In this document: piece by piece, positions 19,493-27,978 of the stretch
Layout of the letters: each line of letters begins with the position of its first letter
How positions within the stretch are numbered: the first letter of the stretch is position 1
From: a virus
Virus record (IMG/VR): IMGVR_UViG_3300037322_000275
Coordinates: 29,082-93,081 of that record
Reading direction: 5' to 3' (one strand)
DNA: 64,000 nt
Position numbers and translations under genes: made by a program
Notes under the pieces: model-generated
What the model saw: the letters and a program-made list of their open reading frames with translations, nothing else
Database searches by the model: none
Told to the model about the DNA's origin: nothing

Positions 19493-20293
19493 TTATACTA
19501 ATTCTGCAACTTTTGAAAGAGAAATTAAACTCAATAATTTAGTAGCTAACTCTCTATTGTTTGTGTTAATAGCTTCTACAATTTGATCTGCATACTGACT
19601 AGCAATATCTTTTACTTTACCTGAATTAACTAATTCAATAGCTTCTAACGTAGAGTAATAAGCCCACGTAAGTAATTCATCATTTACAATCCAGAAGTTA
19701 CTTAAAACACGGTATTCAACACCAAAGTTTGTAAATCTAAAACAACCTGCTTTACCATACATTTCTTTTCTTCTGACATCACTATCTAAAAGAACAGATT
19801 GTAAACCTAAAACAATATCCATTGCTTTAATAAGTTCTTCTTGAACTTCCTCTGTAGGATCATCCCAACCTATTGCAATATGTCCACCTGCACTTCTTAA
19901 ATTTAAAGAAGCATCTCCTGCGGGATTAACACTGTATGACCAAACATCAAAGTCAGGCTCACAACCAATTGCTTTTGCTTGATCTGAATCAAGTTGTTTG
20001 TCAGAAAGTATTGCAGATGCTGAAAAGTTTAGTTTACAGCCAATACCTGTAACAAATACATCTAAATAATCTTTTACAAAATTATGTTCTTTAATCCATT
20101 GTTGTAGACTATTACAAGGTGGAATATTATATTCTATTAAAACATTGTCTTCCTGTACTGCATGACCGAGATTTGTAATTTTACGAGGTTTATATTTTGT
20201 ACCACCAATCAATCCTACAGAAGAGATAATTTCTCCATCTTTTTCTAAAAACATTTCTGGATCAGAACCTAAAGTTATATTTTTTATTTTCAT
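19493..20293 (-). CDS. COOH-NH2 ligase, type 2 (phiEco32-like)
   Basis: 266 residues. LGSDPEMFLEKDG, LGHAVQEDNVLIEYN, SAGGHIAIGWDD and FGVEYRVLSNFW match the GxDPE...ExN...GGHxH...EYR pattern of the phage COOH-NH2 ligase family (PF14395-type), a glutamine-synthetase-fold ATP-dependent ligase. It probably forms an amide or isopeptide bond between an acid and an amine. It is eight bases downstream of a class I amidotransferase gene. The substrate is unknown. Confidence 0.85.
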   Translation of the reverse strand: MKIKNITLGSDPEMFLEKDGEIISSVGLIGGTKYKPRKITNLGHAVQEDNVLIEYNIPPCNSLQQWIKEHNFVKDYLDVFVTGIGCKLNFSASAILSDKQLDSDQAKAIGCEPDFDVWSYSVNPAGDASLNLRSAGGHIAIGWDDPTEEVQEELIKAMDIVLGLQSVLLDSDVRRKEMYGKAGCFRFTNFGVEYRVLSNFWIVNDELLTWAYYSTLEAIELVNSGKVKDIASQYADQIVEAINTNNRELATKLLSLISLSKVAELV

Positions 20294-20300
20294 TTTTGAG

Positions 20301-21158
20301 TTACTTTTTATTAATTAAATATTCTTTTACTAAAGATAAACACATATCTTTTGTTTTTTGAGGACAGTTAGGATATTCAGGGTGACCTTGAATACATAAT
20401 GCTTTTGTATTAGGATAATATACAATTTCACATTCTAAAAAATCTGCAGATCTCTTTATTTCTTCATCATTTCCATTTAGATATGTTGAACTGTTAAAAT
20501 ACTTAGAATGAGCAATAATTTTGTAGTTTAATTGTGACATTTCAAAGGGAAACATCATTTGATGATGTGTTGAAGTTATTTCATAACTCTTTCCTTTTTG
20601 GTCTTCTATTTCATGGTTTCTACCGTGACCTGTAACGTGTTGGATCAACTTACCACCAGAATAAACTGTTAAAAATTGAGAACCTCTACATATTCCTAGT
20701 TTTGGTACGTTATAGTAATTATTCAATATTGATTCTTCAAGATTATCTCTTGTTTTGTTACAACTTGTATATTTACCTTTATTTTCACCATAAATTTCAG
20801 TAGAAACATCTTCACCACCTGTAAACAAAACTAAATCTACTTTTTCTGAATTTATCTCACCATGTTTTAGAACTGTAATGTCAAAACATTCAGACAACCA
20901 TTTTATTTCTTCTTCTGCAGAATTGTTGTTTGCAACTAAAATGTTTAAAGCTATCTTTTTTTTATCTACAGGATTTTCATGTTCTTCATCAAAACCGTTT
21001 TCCACAATATATTGTGCTTTTTCTTTATGCCCAATACCAGGAATTTTTTCATAATCTTGTGCAGAAATACTATGATTAATGTAATTTGCAATTTGTTCTT
21101 TATCGTTTTGAAATGCTTCCTTTATAGAGCAAAGAAACATTTTTAAATTATCTTCCAT
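20301..21158 (-). CDS. Class I glutamine amidotransferase / gamma-glutamyl hydrolase-like (C26)
   Basis: 285 residues. Nucleophile Cys157 lies in LGICRGSQFL, and His259/Glu261 lie in IQGHPEYP, forming the triad. FTGGEDV is the oxyanion-side glycine motif. About 90 N-terminal residues (helical, with IPGIGHKEKA) are extra relative to a minimal domain. It may hydrolyse gamma-glutamyl bonds or supply ammonia. It sits between the type 2 ligase and a 120-residue unknown gene. Confidence 0.85.
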   Translation of the reverse strand: MEDNLKMFLCSIKEAFQNDKEQIANYINHSISAQDYEKIPGIGHKEKAQYIVENGFDEEHENPVDKKKIALNILVANNNSAEEEIKWLSECFDITVLKHGEINSEKVDLVLFTGGEDVSTEIYGENKGKYTSCNKTRDNLEESILNNYYNVPKLGICRGSQFLTVYSGGKLIQHVTGHGRNHEIEDQKGKSYEITSTHHQMMFPFEMSQLNYKIIAHSKYFNSSTYLNGNDEEIKRSADFLECEIVYYPNTKALCIQGHPEYPNCPQKTKDMCLSLVKEYLINKK

Positions 21159-21159
21159 T

Positions 21160-21522
21160 TTATCTTTTATTTTTTATTATACACATTACTCTTTTACTTC
21201 TGTTTGTACTTATATATGCTTGTTTCAACAAAAAATCATTCTTATCAAAACAGTTTTCAATAGTTTCCAGATATTTTTGACAAAATTCAATTACAAAATT
21301 TCTGTTTTTACCAATAACTTTAGTTATTTCTCTAAATTGTTCAAGTATTTTTTCTCTGTCTTCTAAACTAAACAAAGTTTCAATTCTACCTATTGTACAG
21401 TGTTGACAGTTGTAAAAAGGAGATTCACTAACTAACAAAGCACCATATTTATTTGAGTTCCATGTTCTTGGAAAGGTAGCATTTATTAAAATAAAGTCTT
21501 CTTGTTTAATAACATTATCCAT
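21160..21522 (-). CDS. Unknown protein (120 aa) in the amidoligase block
   Basis: Begins MDNVIKQEDFILINATFPRT and contains YNCQHCTIGRI, a CxxC pair, followed by helical sequence. It overlaps the ATP-grasp gene by 8 bases and follows the C26 gene by one base, so it is a committed member of this operon. No family was recognised; a small acceptor or regulatory partner is possible. Confidence 0.7.
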   Translation of the reverse strand: MDNVIKQEDFILINATFPRTWNSNKYGALLVSESPFYNCQHCTIGRIETLFSLEDREKILEQFREITKVIGKNRNFVIEFCQKYLETIENCFDKNDFLLKQAYISTNRSKRVMCIIKNKR

Positions 21523-22363
21523 TTATTTTACGTTTAATAATTTTAGGAATTTCTTCAATATATTTTTTAGCACATACAGACAATTCTCCACTACCATTAT
21601 CCATAGATGAAGCACTATTACATTCTAGTAATATAAAATCTTGATATTCTCTTTTATCACCATTTTTATCTATAGGTGATTGAACTTTTACATCAAAAGA
21701 AAGTAAATCAGCACCTATTGCTACTAAGGCATTTACACAATTTGCAACAATATCATCCCAACTATTTGGTTTGTAAAATTCAACAGAATCTTCTAAAAAC
21801 CACACACAAATATCATCGTGTCTTCTCCACTTTTGGTCTTCAGGTACATCTTTTTTTAATGCTTTTCTACAAGTGTAAAAACAACCATCTTCTGTGATGT
21901 GTAATCTGAATTCGTGACCATAGTTAAAAAACTTTTCAAAGATGTAATTATTTACATTTTTACCAGTTTTCCACTGTTGAAATTCTTCTATAGATTTAAT
22001 TAATGTGTTACCTCTACCTTTAGAACCAAAGTGAGATTTTGCAACAATTGGAAATTCTGGAAGATTGTTTTCTTCAGCTGTTAAGTCACTTCCAGAAAGC
22101 CACATTGCTGTCTTAATACCTGCTTCTGTAAACTTCTTTTTCATCAGTAATTTAGAAGCTGAATTCTTAATTGATTCAACCGTGTTAATTTCTACACGGT
22201 TACCTCCATTTGCTATTGTGTCTCCACATTCTGTTGACGAGCCAAGTCTTATTACAGAACGAACTGAAGACAATTCAATATTTTTTGATTTCAATCTAAG
22301 ACAATCGTGTGAAGGATGTCTTGACAAGACTAATGGTCTAAATAAAGTGAGTTTCTTTTTCAA
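21515..22363 (-). CDS. ATP-grasp ligase (RimK/amide-ligase type)
   Basis: 282 residues. FPIVAKSHFGSKGRGNTLIKS supplies the ATP-binding lysine and glycine loop, EFRLHITEDG the central strand, and DVKVQS ... FILLECNSASSM the Mg-binding acidic/Asn motif (ExN) of ATP-grasp enzymes. It probably activates a carboxylate as acyl-phosphate and joins it to an amine or amino acid. It sits one base from a second C26-type gene. Confidence 0.85.
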   Translation of the reverse strand: MKKKLTLFRPLVLSRHPSHDCLRLKSKNIELSSVRSVIRLGSSTECGDTIANGGNRVEINTVESIKNSASKLLMKKKFTEAGIKTAMWLSGSDLTAEENNLPEFPIVAKSHFGSKGRGNTLIKSIEEFQQWKTGKNVNNYIFEKFFNYGHEFRLHITEDGCFYTCRKALKKDVPEDQKWRRHDDICVWFLEDSVEFYKPNSWDDIVANCVNALVAIGADLLSFDVKVQSPIDKNGDKREYQDFILLECNSASSMDNGSGELSVCAKKYIEEIPKIIKRKING

Positions 22364-22364
22364 T

Positions 22365-23054
22365 TTAGTTGTTTTTTAAAGTTAAAAGATAGTGGATACA
22401 GGTTACTGAAAATTTGTCATAAATTTCCTCAACGTGCCACTGTGTTGTGATTGCAGGGTAATTTGGTAAATAGGATAAAGCTTCAATTTCTTGAGTATAT
22501 TCTTTTACTTTAACATCTTTTGGTGCATAATAACCAAGTACAACAGCATTTTCAGGAACTGAAGCAACTGTTTGATGGTGAATACTGTTTACACTAAAAG
22601 TTTGATTTGATAATTCAGGTATTTCAAACACATTGTTTGTGCAATGTATTTTGTGAACAAGATCTTTCCTAGAAGAAGTATTTTGTTCGTGATGCATATC
22701 TTGTTTTATTTTAGCACCAAAATATACAGCTAATGATTGATGACCTCGACAAGTTCCCCAAATTGGGGTTCTTTGTGCAATGTACTTTGGTAAAAGAACT
22801 TGATCAAATCTTTCTCTGTACATACATGGTGCACCAGTACTAAAGTTAATGTCTTCACCTGGTTCCAAGTATCTCCACGGTGCAACATCTGGACCACCTG
22901 GCAATACCAACAAATCTAAATCTCTGACTTCTTTATCAAATGGAGTTATCAATATAACTTCACCAAAGTAACTAAAGAAATTTACATAAGGTAATGTAAT
23001 TCCAAAACTATTTCCACCTGTTAATACGTGTCCTACGATTCCTATTTTTTTCAT
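22365..23054 (-). CDS. Second class I amidotransferase / gamma-glutamyl hydrolase-like protein
   Basis: 229 residues. LPGGPDVAP, then Cys102 in GTCRGHQSLAVYFG, SIHHQT, and His207/Glu209 in QWHVEE give the C26/class I GATase triad. It is shorter than and distinct from the first copy (no long N-terminal extension). It probably removes gamma-glutamyl groups or generates ammonia for the adjacent ATP-grasp ligase. Confidence 0.87.
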   Translation of the reverse strand: MKKIGIVGHVLTGGNSFGITLPYVNFFSYFGEVILITPFDKEVRDLDLLVLPGGPDVAPWRYLEPGEDINFSTGAPCMYRERFDQVLLPKYIAQRTPIWGTCRGHQSLAVYFGAKIKQDMHHEQNTSSRKDLVHKIHCTNNVFEIPELSNQTFSVNSIHHQTVASVPENAVVLGYYAPKDVKVKEYTQEIEALSYLPNYPAITTQWHVEEIYDKFSVTCIHYLLTLKNN

Positions 23055-23070
23055 CTTTTTTGTATTTTTA

Positions 23071-23241
23071 TTATTTTTTATTTATAATTTTATCTTGCTC
23101 TGTTAAAGAAATACCACTAAGTTTATTAGACAGTAACCCACACGTTACACACCAAGTTACACCAAATTCATTATCTCTTAATTTGTGTTTACCTTTATCA
23201 CATTGAGATCTTCGTAACCAGTATATTTCTCTTGTTAGCAT
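23071..23241 (-). CDS. Small zinc-finger-like protein (56 aa)
   Basis: Begins MLTREIYWLRRSQCDKG and contains C14, H19 and a WCVTCG pair (C31, C34), a plausible single zinc site. It fills an otherwise empty 250-base gap and its ATG follows an A/T-rich leader. No family was recognised. Confidence 0.7.
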   Translation of the reverse strand: MLTREIYWLRRSQCDKGKHKLRDNEFGVTWCVTCGLLSNKLSGISLTEQDKIINKK

Positions 23242-23303
23242 ATTTTTATTATTTTTAATTGTATTGTACAGCTTTACCTTATTTCTGTAGAATGTTGTCT
23301 TTA

Positions 23304-23792
23304 TTAGTCAAATAAAGTACATTTTTTATTTTCCCACCAGAACAACAACATTCCTTCGTTTTTTTTGTTAAATTTTTCTACGTAATACTCAGGAGTAAAT
23401 ATGGCATCATCTTGAACGTATAAAGAAGCAAATGTAAAGTTTGTAACACTAAAATCTACAAGAGTATCGTATAACGTCTTAAAATTTCTGCCTCTAAGTA
23501 CACCACTATCAATAAAAATGTAATGTGTATCTTTTTGTAAATCAAAGACAAAATCTTTACAATAACTTGGATATTCTTTTTCAAAAGGAGTATTGGGAAA
23601 GGGTATATCAAAATTAATCATTGTTAAAGGATTATCAAAATATGCATGAATTACTTGTTGCGAAATAATAGACGAATAATCTGGACTACAATTTACAACT
23701 ATTGTATTTCTAGTTACTATAGGTTTTAGCCACTCTATTAATTCTTTAATATCTCTTTTTTCTTTTTTTTGATTTATTTTAAAGTATTTCAT
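23304..23792 (-). CDS. Phosphoribosyltransferase-like protein
   Basis: 162 residues. YIFIDSGVLRGRNFKTLYDTL resembles the PRPP-binding loop of type I phosphoribosyltransferases (VDDvxxTGxT), and IVVNCSPDYSSIISQQVI resembles the preceding Rossmann element. The acidic pair is reduced to a single Asp and TG becomes RG, so it is divergent and may use another substrate or be inactive. It lies in the amidoligase operon, upstream of the amide enzymes. Confidence 0.5.
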   Translation of the reverse strand: MKYFKINQKKEKRDIKELIEWLKPIVTRNTIVVNCSPDYSSIISQQVIHAYFDNPLTMINFDIPFPNTPFEKEYPSYCKDFVFDLQKDTHYIFIDSGVLRGRNFKTLYDTLVDFSVTNFTFASLYVQDDAIFTPEYYVEKFNKKNEGMLLFWWENKKCTLFD

Positions 23793-23804
23793 AGTTTTAG
23801 TTAT

Positions 23805-24209
23805 TTAATTATTACTAAGACTTCGGTATCGTGTTTTCAAATCTCTAAATTCTTTCCAATCTCCAGATTCTACTAATTGAGACGCGGGTATTTCATCTAC
23901 ATATACATAAGTAGATGCTTCACCATAAGGTGTGTTAATTTTAATTTTGTCATAAAATGTGGCAGGTCTATCTTGAGAATAACCTTCTAGACCATCTATT
24001 CGTGAAGCTTCTAAAGCATCTACTTCATAGACTTCCATAACTACAGGTGTTGTACCTTCCTGTTTTAATCCTGGATAGCCTCCTAAAGAATATAAGGAAT
24101 ACTCAGGTTCTGTTGTGAAGGTTCCTAAGAATTTAGCATGTGTTAAATAATGATCATTTCCCATGTCTTTTCTAAGTGAGCCATAAACACTAACTAATCT
24201 TTTTGTCAT
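23805..24209 (-). CDS. Gamma-glutamylcyclotransferase-like (AIG2/GGCT) protein
   Basis: 134 residues, a complete single domain. VYGSLRKDMGN (Tyr9-Arg13) is the YGSLR substrate loop, and RIDGLEGYS carries the expected catalytic Glu. TPYGEASTYVYV is the C-terminal strand. GGCT enzymes release the gamma-glutamyl group of gamma-glutamylamines as 5-oxoproline, so this could trim or recycle products of the neighbouring ligases. Confidence 0.87.
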   Translation of the reverse strand: MTKRLVSVYGSLRKDMGNDHYLTHAKFLGTFTTEPEYSLYSLGGYPGLKQEGTTPVVMEVYEVDALEASRIDGLEGYSQDRPATFYDKIKINTPYGEASTYVYVDEIPASQLVESGDWKEFRDLKTRYRSLSNN

Positions 24210-24220
24210 TTTTTTTATAT

Positions 24221-24823
24221 TTAAGTTGTTATATTCTTTTTTGAAAGTATATCTGTGTAATGTTCACCAAGAGTTGTTTTTTTTTCAGTAATTGTCTGTA
24301 AAAAATCAACCCAATCGCCATCTCTAACTAAAACGTCAGACTTAGTAATTGTACCTTCCCAAAAATAAATAAAAATTTCACCAAAAGGTGATCCTACACA
24401 GTGTCTTGTAAAGTAGTTGGTTTCAGGAAATATGTTACCTTCATCAAATCCATTAAATAAATCTAAAGTTTCTAGAACACTTTGTGTAACTGAAAATACT
24501 TCAACTAAAATAGAATGATCACCTTTAACTAAAGCTGAAATCATATCTATATCAATTTTATACAACGAATATTCAGGTTCTGTGTAATAAGAACCTACAA
24601 AAAGAGTATCCATTCCTTTTCTTGAAATGTCTCGGTGTTCAACAGTTGATTTTCTATAGTCACCATAGAAACCTACTAAAAATCTTTTTTCCATGTTATT
24701 ATTTGTTGGTTGTTTTAATTGTCTTTTTTCTTCTCTTTTTTTAAGTCTATTTTGTGTTTTGGCTTTCGCCATTTCACTGTACTTTTCTTTGTTTTTAGTT
24801 TTTGCTCTTTTACTTCTTCCCAT
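24221..24823 (-). CDS. Divergent GGCT-like protein with basic N-terminal tail
   Basis: About 200 residues from the ATG at 24823, two bases after the primase stop. Residues 1-43 are a basic tail (MGRSKRAKTKNKEKY...KKREEKRQLK). Then MEKRFLVGFYGDYRK begins a GGCT-like fold in which YGSLR has become YGDYR. SYYTEPEYSLYKID mirrors the paralogue's TFTTEPEYSLYSLG. It appears to be a duplicated, diverged copy of the downstream gene; the tail may bind nucleic acid or a partner. Loss of the canonical loop suggests altered or no catalysis. Confidence 0.7.
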   Translation of the reverse strand: MGRSKRAKTKNKEKYSEMAKAKTQNRLKKREEKRQLKQPTNNNMEKRFLVGFYGDYRKSTVEHRDISRKGMDTLFVGSYYTEPEYSLYKIDIDMISALVKGDHSILVEVFSVTQSVLETLDLFNGFDEGNIFPETNYFTRHCVGSPFGEIFIYFWEGTITKSDVLVRDGDWVDFLQTITEKKTTLGEHYTDILSKKNITT

Positions 24824-24824
24824 T

Positions 24825-25859
24825 TTAAAAAGGTAATAATGTTTCGTATAATAATATTTGTTTTGCTGCATCTTTACCAAAGTTTTTTACTAGATCTGAA
24901 GGATCTTTTGACTGATATGTTGTTGGAATAAAACAATCAACAAGTCCAAAATCTTTAGAAATTTTATCTGCAAACTTTCTTCCCCAGTTAATTTCGGCAT
25001 CAAAATCATTGTCATATAGTAATGAAATATCTTTAAAACGATCTTTCAACTGATCAAAAACATGTCTTTTTGGTAAAATGTTTTCACATTGTAATGCTAC
25101 AGAAGGTAATCCTAATAAACTATCGATAACCATAACATCTTTTAATGACTTAGTAATTACTAAATCTGCTCCTTGTTGTGGAAGTTGTTCCCAACCTTGC
25201 CATACAGAACTGTCATGATTAGTTATCCATTTAAATTTTTCATTAAAAGGTTGATATATTTTGTATGTTTCAACTTTGTCTTTAATTTCTATAAAAACGT
25301 AGGCATGCTTATCTGCAAGATATGGTGTGTCATTTATAAAAAAGTAATCTATTGCTTCTACTCTATATTTTTCAAGAGTTTTTTTACTTATTTCAAAACT
25401 TTCCCAAAATAAAACATCATGTACTTGCCACTTGCGATTTCTTTTTTGAATCTTGTAACTTACTGACTTTGCAATTAAATCTGTTCTATTTAGTTTAGAA
25501 AAATTGTTGTTTAAAAGTTTTGTTTTTTCCATTTTTTTTAGAACAAAAAATTCTTCTAACTCAAAATCTACACCAATTTTACTCAATGCTTCCCAATAAG
25601 TTAAACTGAATTTCATTTGTACAAACTTTACAAAGTCTCCACCACCTAATTTAAAGTCGTTAAAACACACTTCATTTCCTTCTCCAATAAAGAAACCAAA
25701 AGAAGGAGTTCCTTCATTTCTAAAAGGAGAAATATTTGGTTTACCACCAATACTAATATCAAAATCAACATATTTTCTGTATATATCAATATCTTGATAA
25801 TGTTGTAATATTCCTTTTTTGGAAATCATTTCCTTTTCTACATTTAAATCTATTTTCAT
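24825..25859 (-). CDS. DnaG-like primase (TOPRIM)
   Basis: 344 residues. The N-terminal part has the CHC2 layout (ISPFRNEGTPSFGFF ... VCFNDFKLGGGDFVKFVQ), but most zinc-ligand Cys/His are replaced. The TOPRIM core is seen as VITKSLKDVMVID and LLYDNDFDAEINWG, giving the acidic metal site. DPSDLVKNFG near the C-terminus is typical of phage primases. It would prime DNA synthesis with the DnaB-like helicase at 28.6 kb. Confidence 0.85.
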   Translation of the reverse strand: MKIDLNVEKEMISKKGILQHYQDIDIYRKYVDFDISIGGKPNISPFRNEGTPSFGFFIGEGNEVCFNDFKLGGGDFVKFVQMKFSLTYWEALSKIGVDFELEEFFVLKKMEKTKLLNNNFSKLNRTDLIAKSVSYKIQKRNRKWQVHDVLFWESFEISKKTLEKYRVEAIDYFFINDTPYLADKHAYVFIEIKDKVETYKIYQPFNEKFKWITNHDSSVWQGWEQLPQQGADLVITKSLKDVMVIDSLLGLPSVALQCENILPKRHVFDQLKDRFKDISLLYDNDFDAEINWGRKFADKISKDFGLVDCFIPTTYQSKDPSDLVKNFGKDAAKQILLYETLLPF

Positions 25860-25900
25860 ATTAAACTTTTCATAATTTATTTAACTTTAGTTAATATTGA

Positions 25901-25992
25901 TGTCGAGACAGGATTCGAACCTGTACGAGAATAAACCATTCCTTTTATTTCTCTATCTGTTAATTAGCGTCTACCAATTCCGCCACTCGACA
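25901..25992 (-). tRNA. tRNA-Leu-like gene with abnormal anticodon arm
   Basis: The 92-base element has a perfect 7-bp acceptor stem (TGTCGAG/CTCGACA), a leucine-type D arm (GCGGAATTGGTAGACGC), a perfect T arm (ACAGG-TTCGAAT-CCTGT) and a long variable hairpin (GAGAAATAAA...TTTATTCTC). Between the D and variable arms only about 13 bases remain (TAATTAACAGATA). They form at best a 3-bp CTA/TAG stem around a 9-base loop. TTAA in that loop would fit a Leu TAA anticodon, but the usual 5-bp stem is absent. No CCA is encoded. Confidence 0.7.
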
Positions 25993-26030
25993 ACCATTAT
26001 AGATTATTTACTAATCTACAATATTATAGA

Positions 26031-26600
26031 TTATCCCCAAGGATCATCACTTTTTTTAGCACTATTTCCATCAGAGTCAGGAAGTGGTGCATCTGCAACA
26101 GGTCTTTCCATAATATCTGTGGCAGAACTTTTTAATCTACTGAATTCTACATTTGTAGGTTCAATAAAATTAAAAGTTCTTAATCCTAGATATTTAGCCA
26201 GTTTTTGTTGACCTACATAACCGTAGGTTACAAACACATTAACTTTTACACCTTCACAGTTGTCTTTAATAATTTTAAATAAACTATTTACAGCTTCACT
26301 GTAACTGTTAACTATAGGATACACAAAATCTGCAGGTAAAACTGCTTTTGCAATTGACTTAATTCTTTGAATTGTTTGTGTCTGACGTTTTTCATCATCT
26401 GACTCATCAAAGTAAAAGCCCTGATTGATAGGTGTACCACCTGAATTATCTGTTACAATTAACTTGTAAGGTGGGTTTTTGTCTGGCTCGTCAGCTTTAC
26501 GTTTTTCTATGCTAACTAAAACATTTTCTACTTTTCCAGCAGATCCATTGTTGAATACTGAGATTGCAGTATTATCGTAATCATTTAAATTAAAGCTCAT
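26031..26600 (-). CDS. Probable single-stranded DNA-binding protein
   Basis: 189 residues. It has a beta-rich N-terminal half and an acidic, flexible C-terminus ending DSDGNSAKKSDDPWG, similar in character to the acidic tip by which SSB proteins recruit partners. It lies between the primase and the Sak4-like ATPase, where crAss-like phages carry their SSB. The assignment is from position and tail rather than a diagnostic motif. Confidence 0.6.
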   Translation of the reverse strand: MSFNLNDYDNTAISVFNNGSAGKVENVLVSIEKRKADEPDKNPPYKLIVTDNSGGTPINQGFYFDESDDEKRQTQTIQRIKSIAKAVLPADFVYPIVNSYSEAVNSLFKIIKDNCEGVKVNVFVTYGYVGQQKLAKYLGLRTFNFIEPTNVEFSRLKSSATDIMERPVADAPLPDSDGNSAKKSDDPWG

Positions 26601-26671
26601 ATATTATATTTTTATTTATTTGGCGTGTATGTATTACTTTTTATAGAAGTATAACTATTGTTTATTTATTT

Positions 26672-27433
26672 TTAAATAAAAATTTGTGACCAGTCAATTG
26701 TTAGTTTACCAGAATCATCTGATTCAATTAATGTGATCTTTTTATTTTTTAAATGCTCACTACGTGAACCACAAATTAAAGAGTCTGAAGGTGTAAAGTT
26801 AACGATTGTTTTGTTTTCATCTCGATATAAATATCCAATCGCATCTACTTGAGAACATAAGATTGACGCGGATTTACCTATTAAATCGAGACCTCTTTCA
26901 GTCATTTCTTTTCCTTCTTTTTCTACAAATTTATCTTTTAAATGTCCTAAAATAATTAGTGTTTCAAAACAATTTTCTAATTCTTCTAAAACCATCCATA
27001 AAGCTTTTCTAGTGTATTGATAACCTGCTCCATTTGGGAGTTGAGTAACATCATCACCAATCCAATTACGACCTTGAGCTGTTTGAGTGTACAACTTATT
27101 TGCGACTACTAAAACCATATCTTCAAGTGCTGTAACAGTATCGATTGCACCGTATTTGTAGACATAACTACCTTTTTCTTTGTTTGCTTCTTGTATTTTA
27201 TTAATTACTTCTTTTAGAATGGAAATAGGTGCTTTATCGCTTTCTTTAGCTAATTTTAGAACGTCAATTTTCATTGCTTCTACAAAATTTGCACCTCCTT
27301 CTAAGTCTATCAATAAGCAATTTTCTAAAGAACTTAAAGCTTGCGTTTTTCCAACTTTAGGTTTACTAAATAAAATCAATTTTTTTGGATTAATTCTATC
27401 TATCTTTCCTTTTTTACTTGGTAATTCAATCAT
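26672..27433 (-). CDS. RecA-like ATPase (Sak4/AAA_24 type)
   Basis: 253 residues. Walker A is FSKPKVGKTQ, followed by CLLIDLEGG (acidic motif) and IDTVTALED (Walker B-like). LIILGHLKDK carries the sensor. This is the short RecA-core ATPase used by phages for single-strand annealing and recombination (Sak4). It is next to the SSB-like gene, its expected partner. Confidence 0.85.
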   Translation of the reverse strand: MIELPSKKGKIDRINPKKLILFSKPKVGKTQALSSLENCLLIDLEGGANFVEAMKIDVLKLAKESDKAPISILKEVINKIQEANKEKGSYVYKYGAIDTVTALEDMVLVVANKLYTQTAQGRNWIGDDVTQLPNGAGYQYTRKALWMVLEELENCFETLIILGHLKDKFVEKEGKEMTERGLDLIGKSASILCSQVDAIGYLYRDENKTIVNFTPSDSLICGSRSEHLKNKKITLIESDDSGKLTIDWSQIFI

Positions 27434-27504
27434 TTTTTATCTTCCGACCTACCATATACCTCTAATTAATTGTTAATAACTAATTTGTATATTTTTGTAA
27501 ATTT

Positions 27505-27978
27505 TTAAATATTTTTCATTTGTAAATCTAATTTAGGAAACAGATCTGCAATATTATAATCTGCAAAACAACTAGACCTTCCATACCGACATAGTGATCT
27601 CAAATTTGATTTTCTTATGTTTCCACAATAACCAATACTAAGATATACTCCATCTTTGTTTTTTTCCTTTTCCACATTTAATAAATGTGTAATTGATTCT
27701 TGTATTGTAATTTCTGGAAAATAGTTTTTTGATAGCTTAAAGAAATCATCAAAACTACGGTACTTATAATCGTTTTGTGTTTCACAATGTACCTGATTGT
27801 CTCTGTAAAAAGTACTTTTTTGTTCTCTTGGTAATATTCCTCTTAATCCAAGTCCAAAAAGATTTCTAAAAATATCATCTAATGAATCAATAATAACATC
27901 TTCTCTAAATTTTATTTTTCTTACTTTTGAAAAATATATTTCAACATCTTCAATTGTTTTTACATTTCGTTTTATCAT
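27505..27978 (-). CDS. Lineage-specific paralogue family, member 1
   Basis: 157 residues. The central stretch HCETQNDYKYRSFDDFFKL, then YFPEITIQESITHLL, matches three other proteins in this window (29741-30250, 30875-31282, 35711-36160). The shared core is C-x(2-6)-K-Y/F-R-S-F/I, then about 15 residues, then a helix of V/I-x-x-L-L type. No known family was recognised. Its TAA overlaps no gene; the upstream neighbour ends at its ATG. Confidence 0.75.
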   Translation of the reverse strand: MIKRNVKTIEDVEIYFSKVRKIKFREDVIIDSLDDIFRNLFGLGLRGILPREQKSTFYRDNQVHCETQNDYKYRSFDDFFKLSKNYFPEITIQESITHLLNVEKEKNKDGVYLSIGYCGNIRKSNLRSLCRYGRSSCFADYNIADLFPKLDLQMKNI

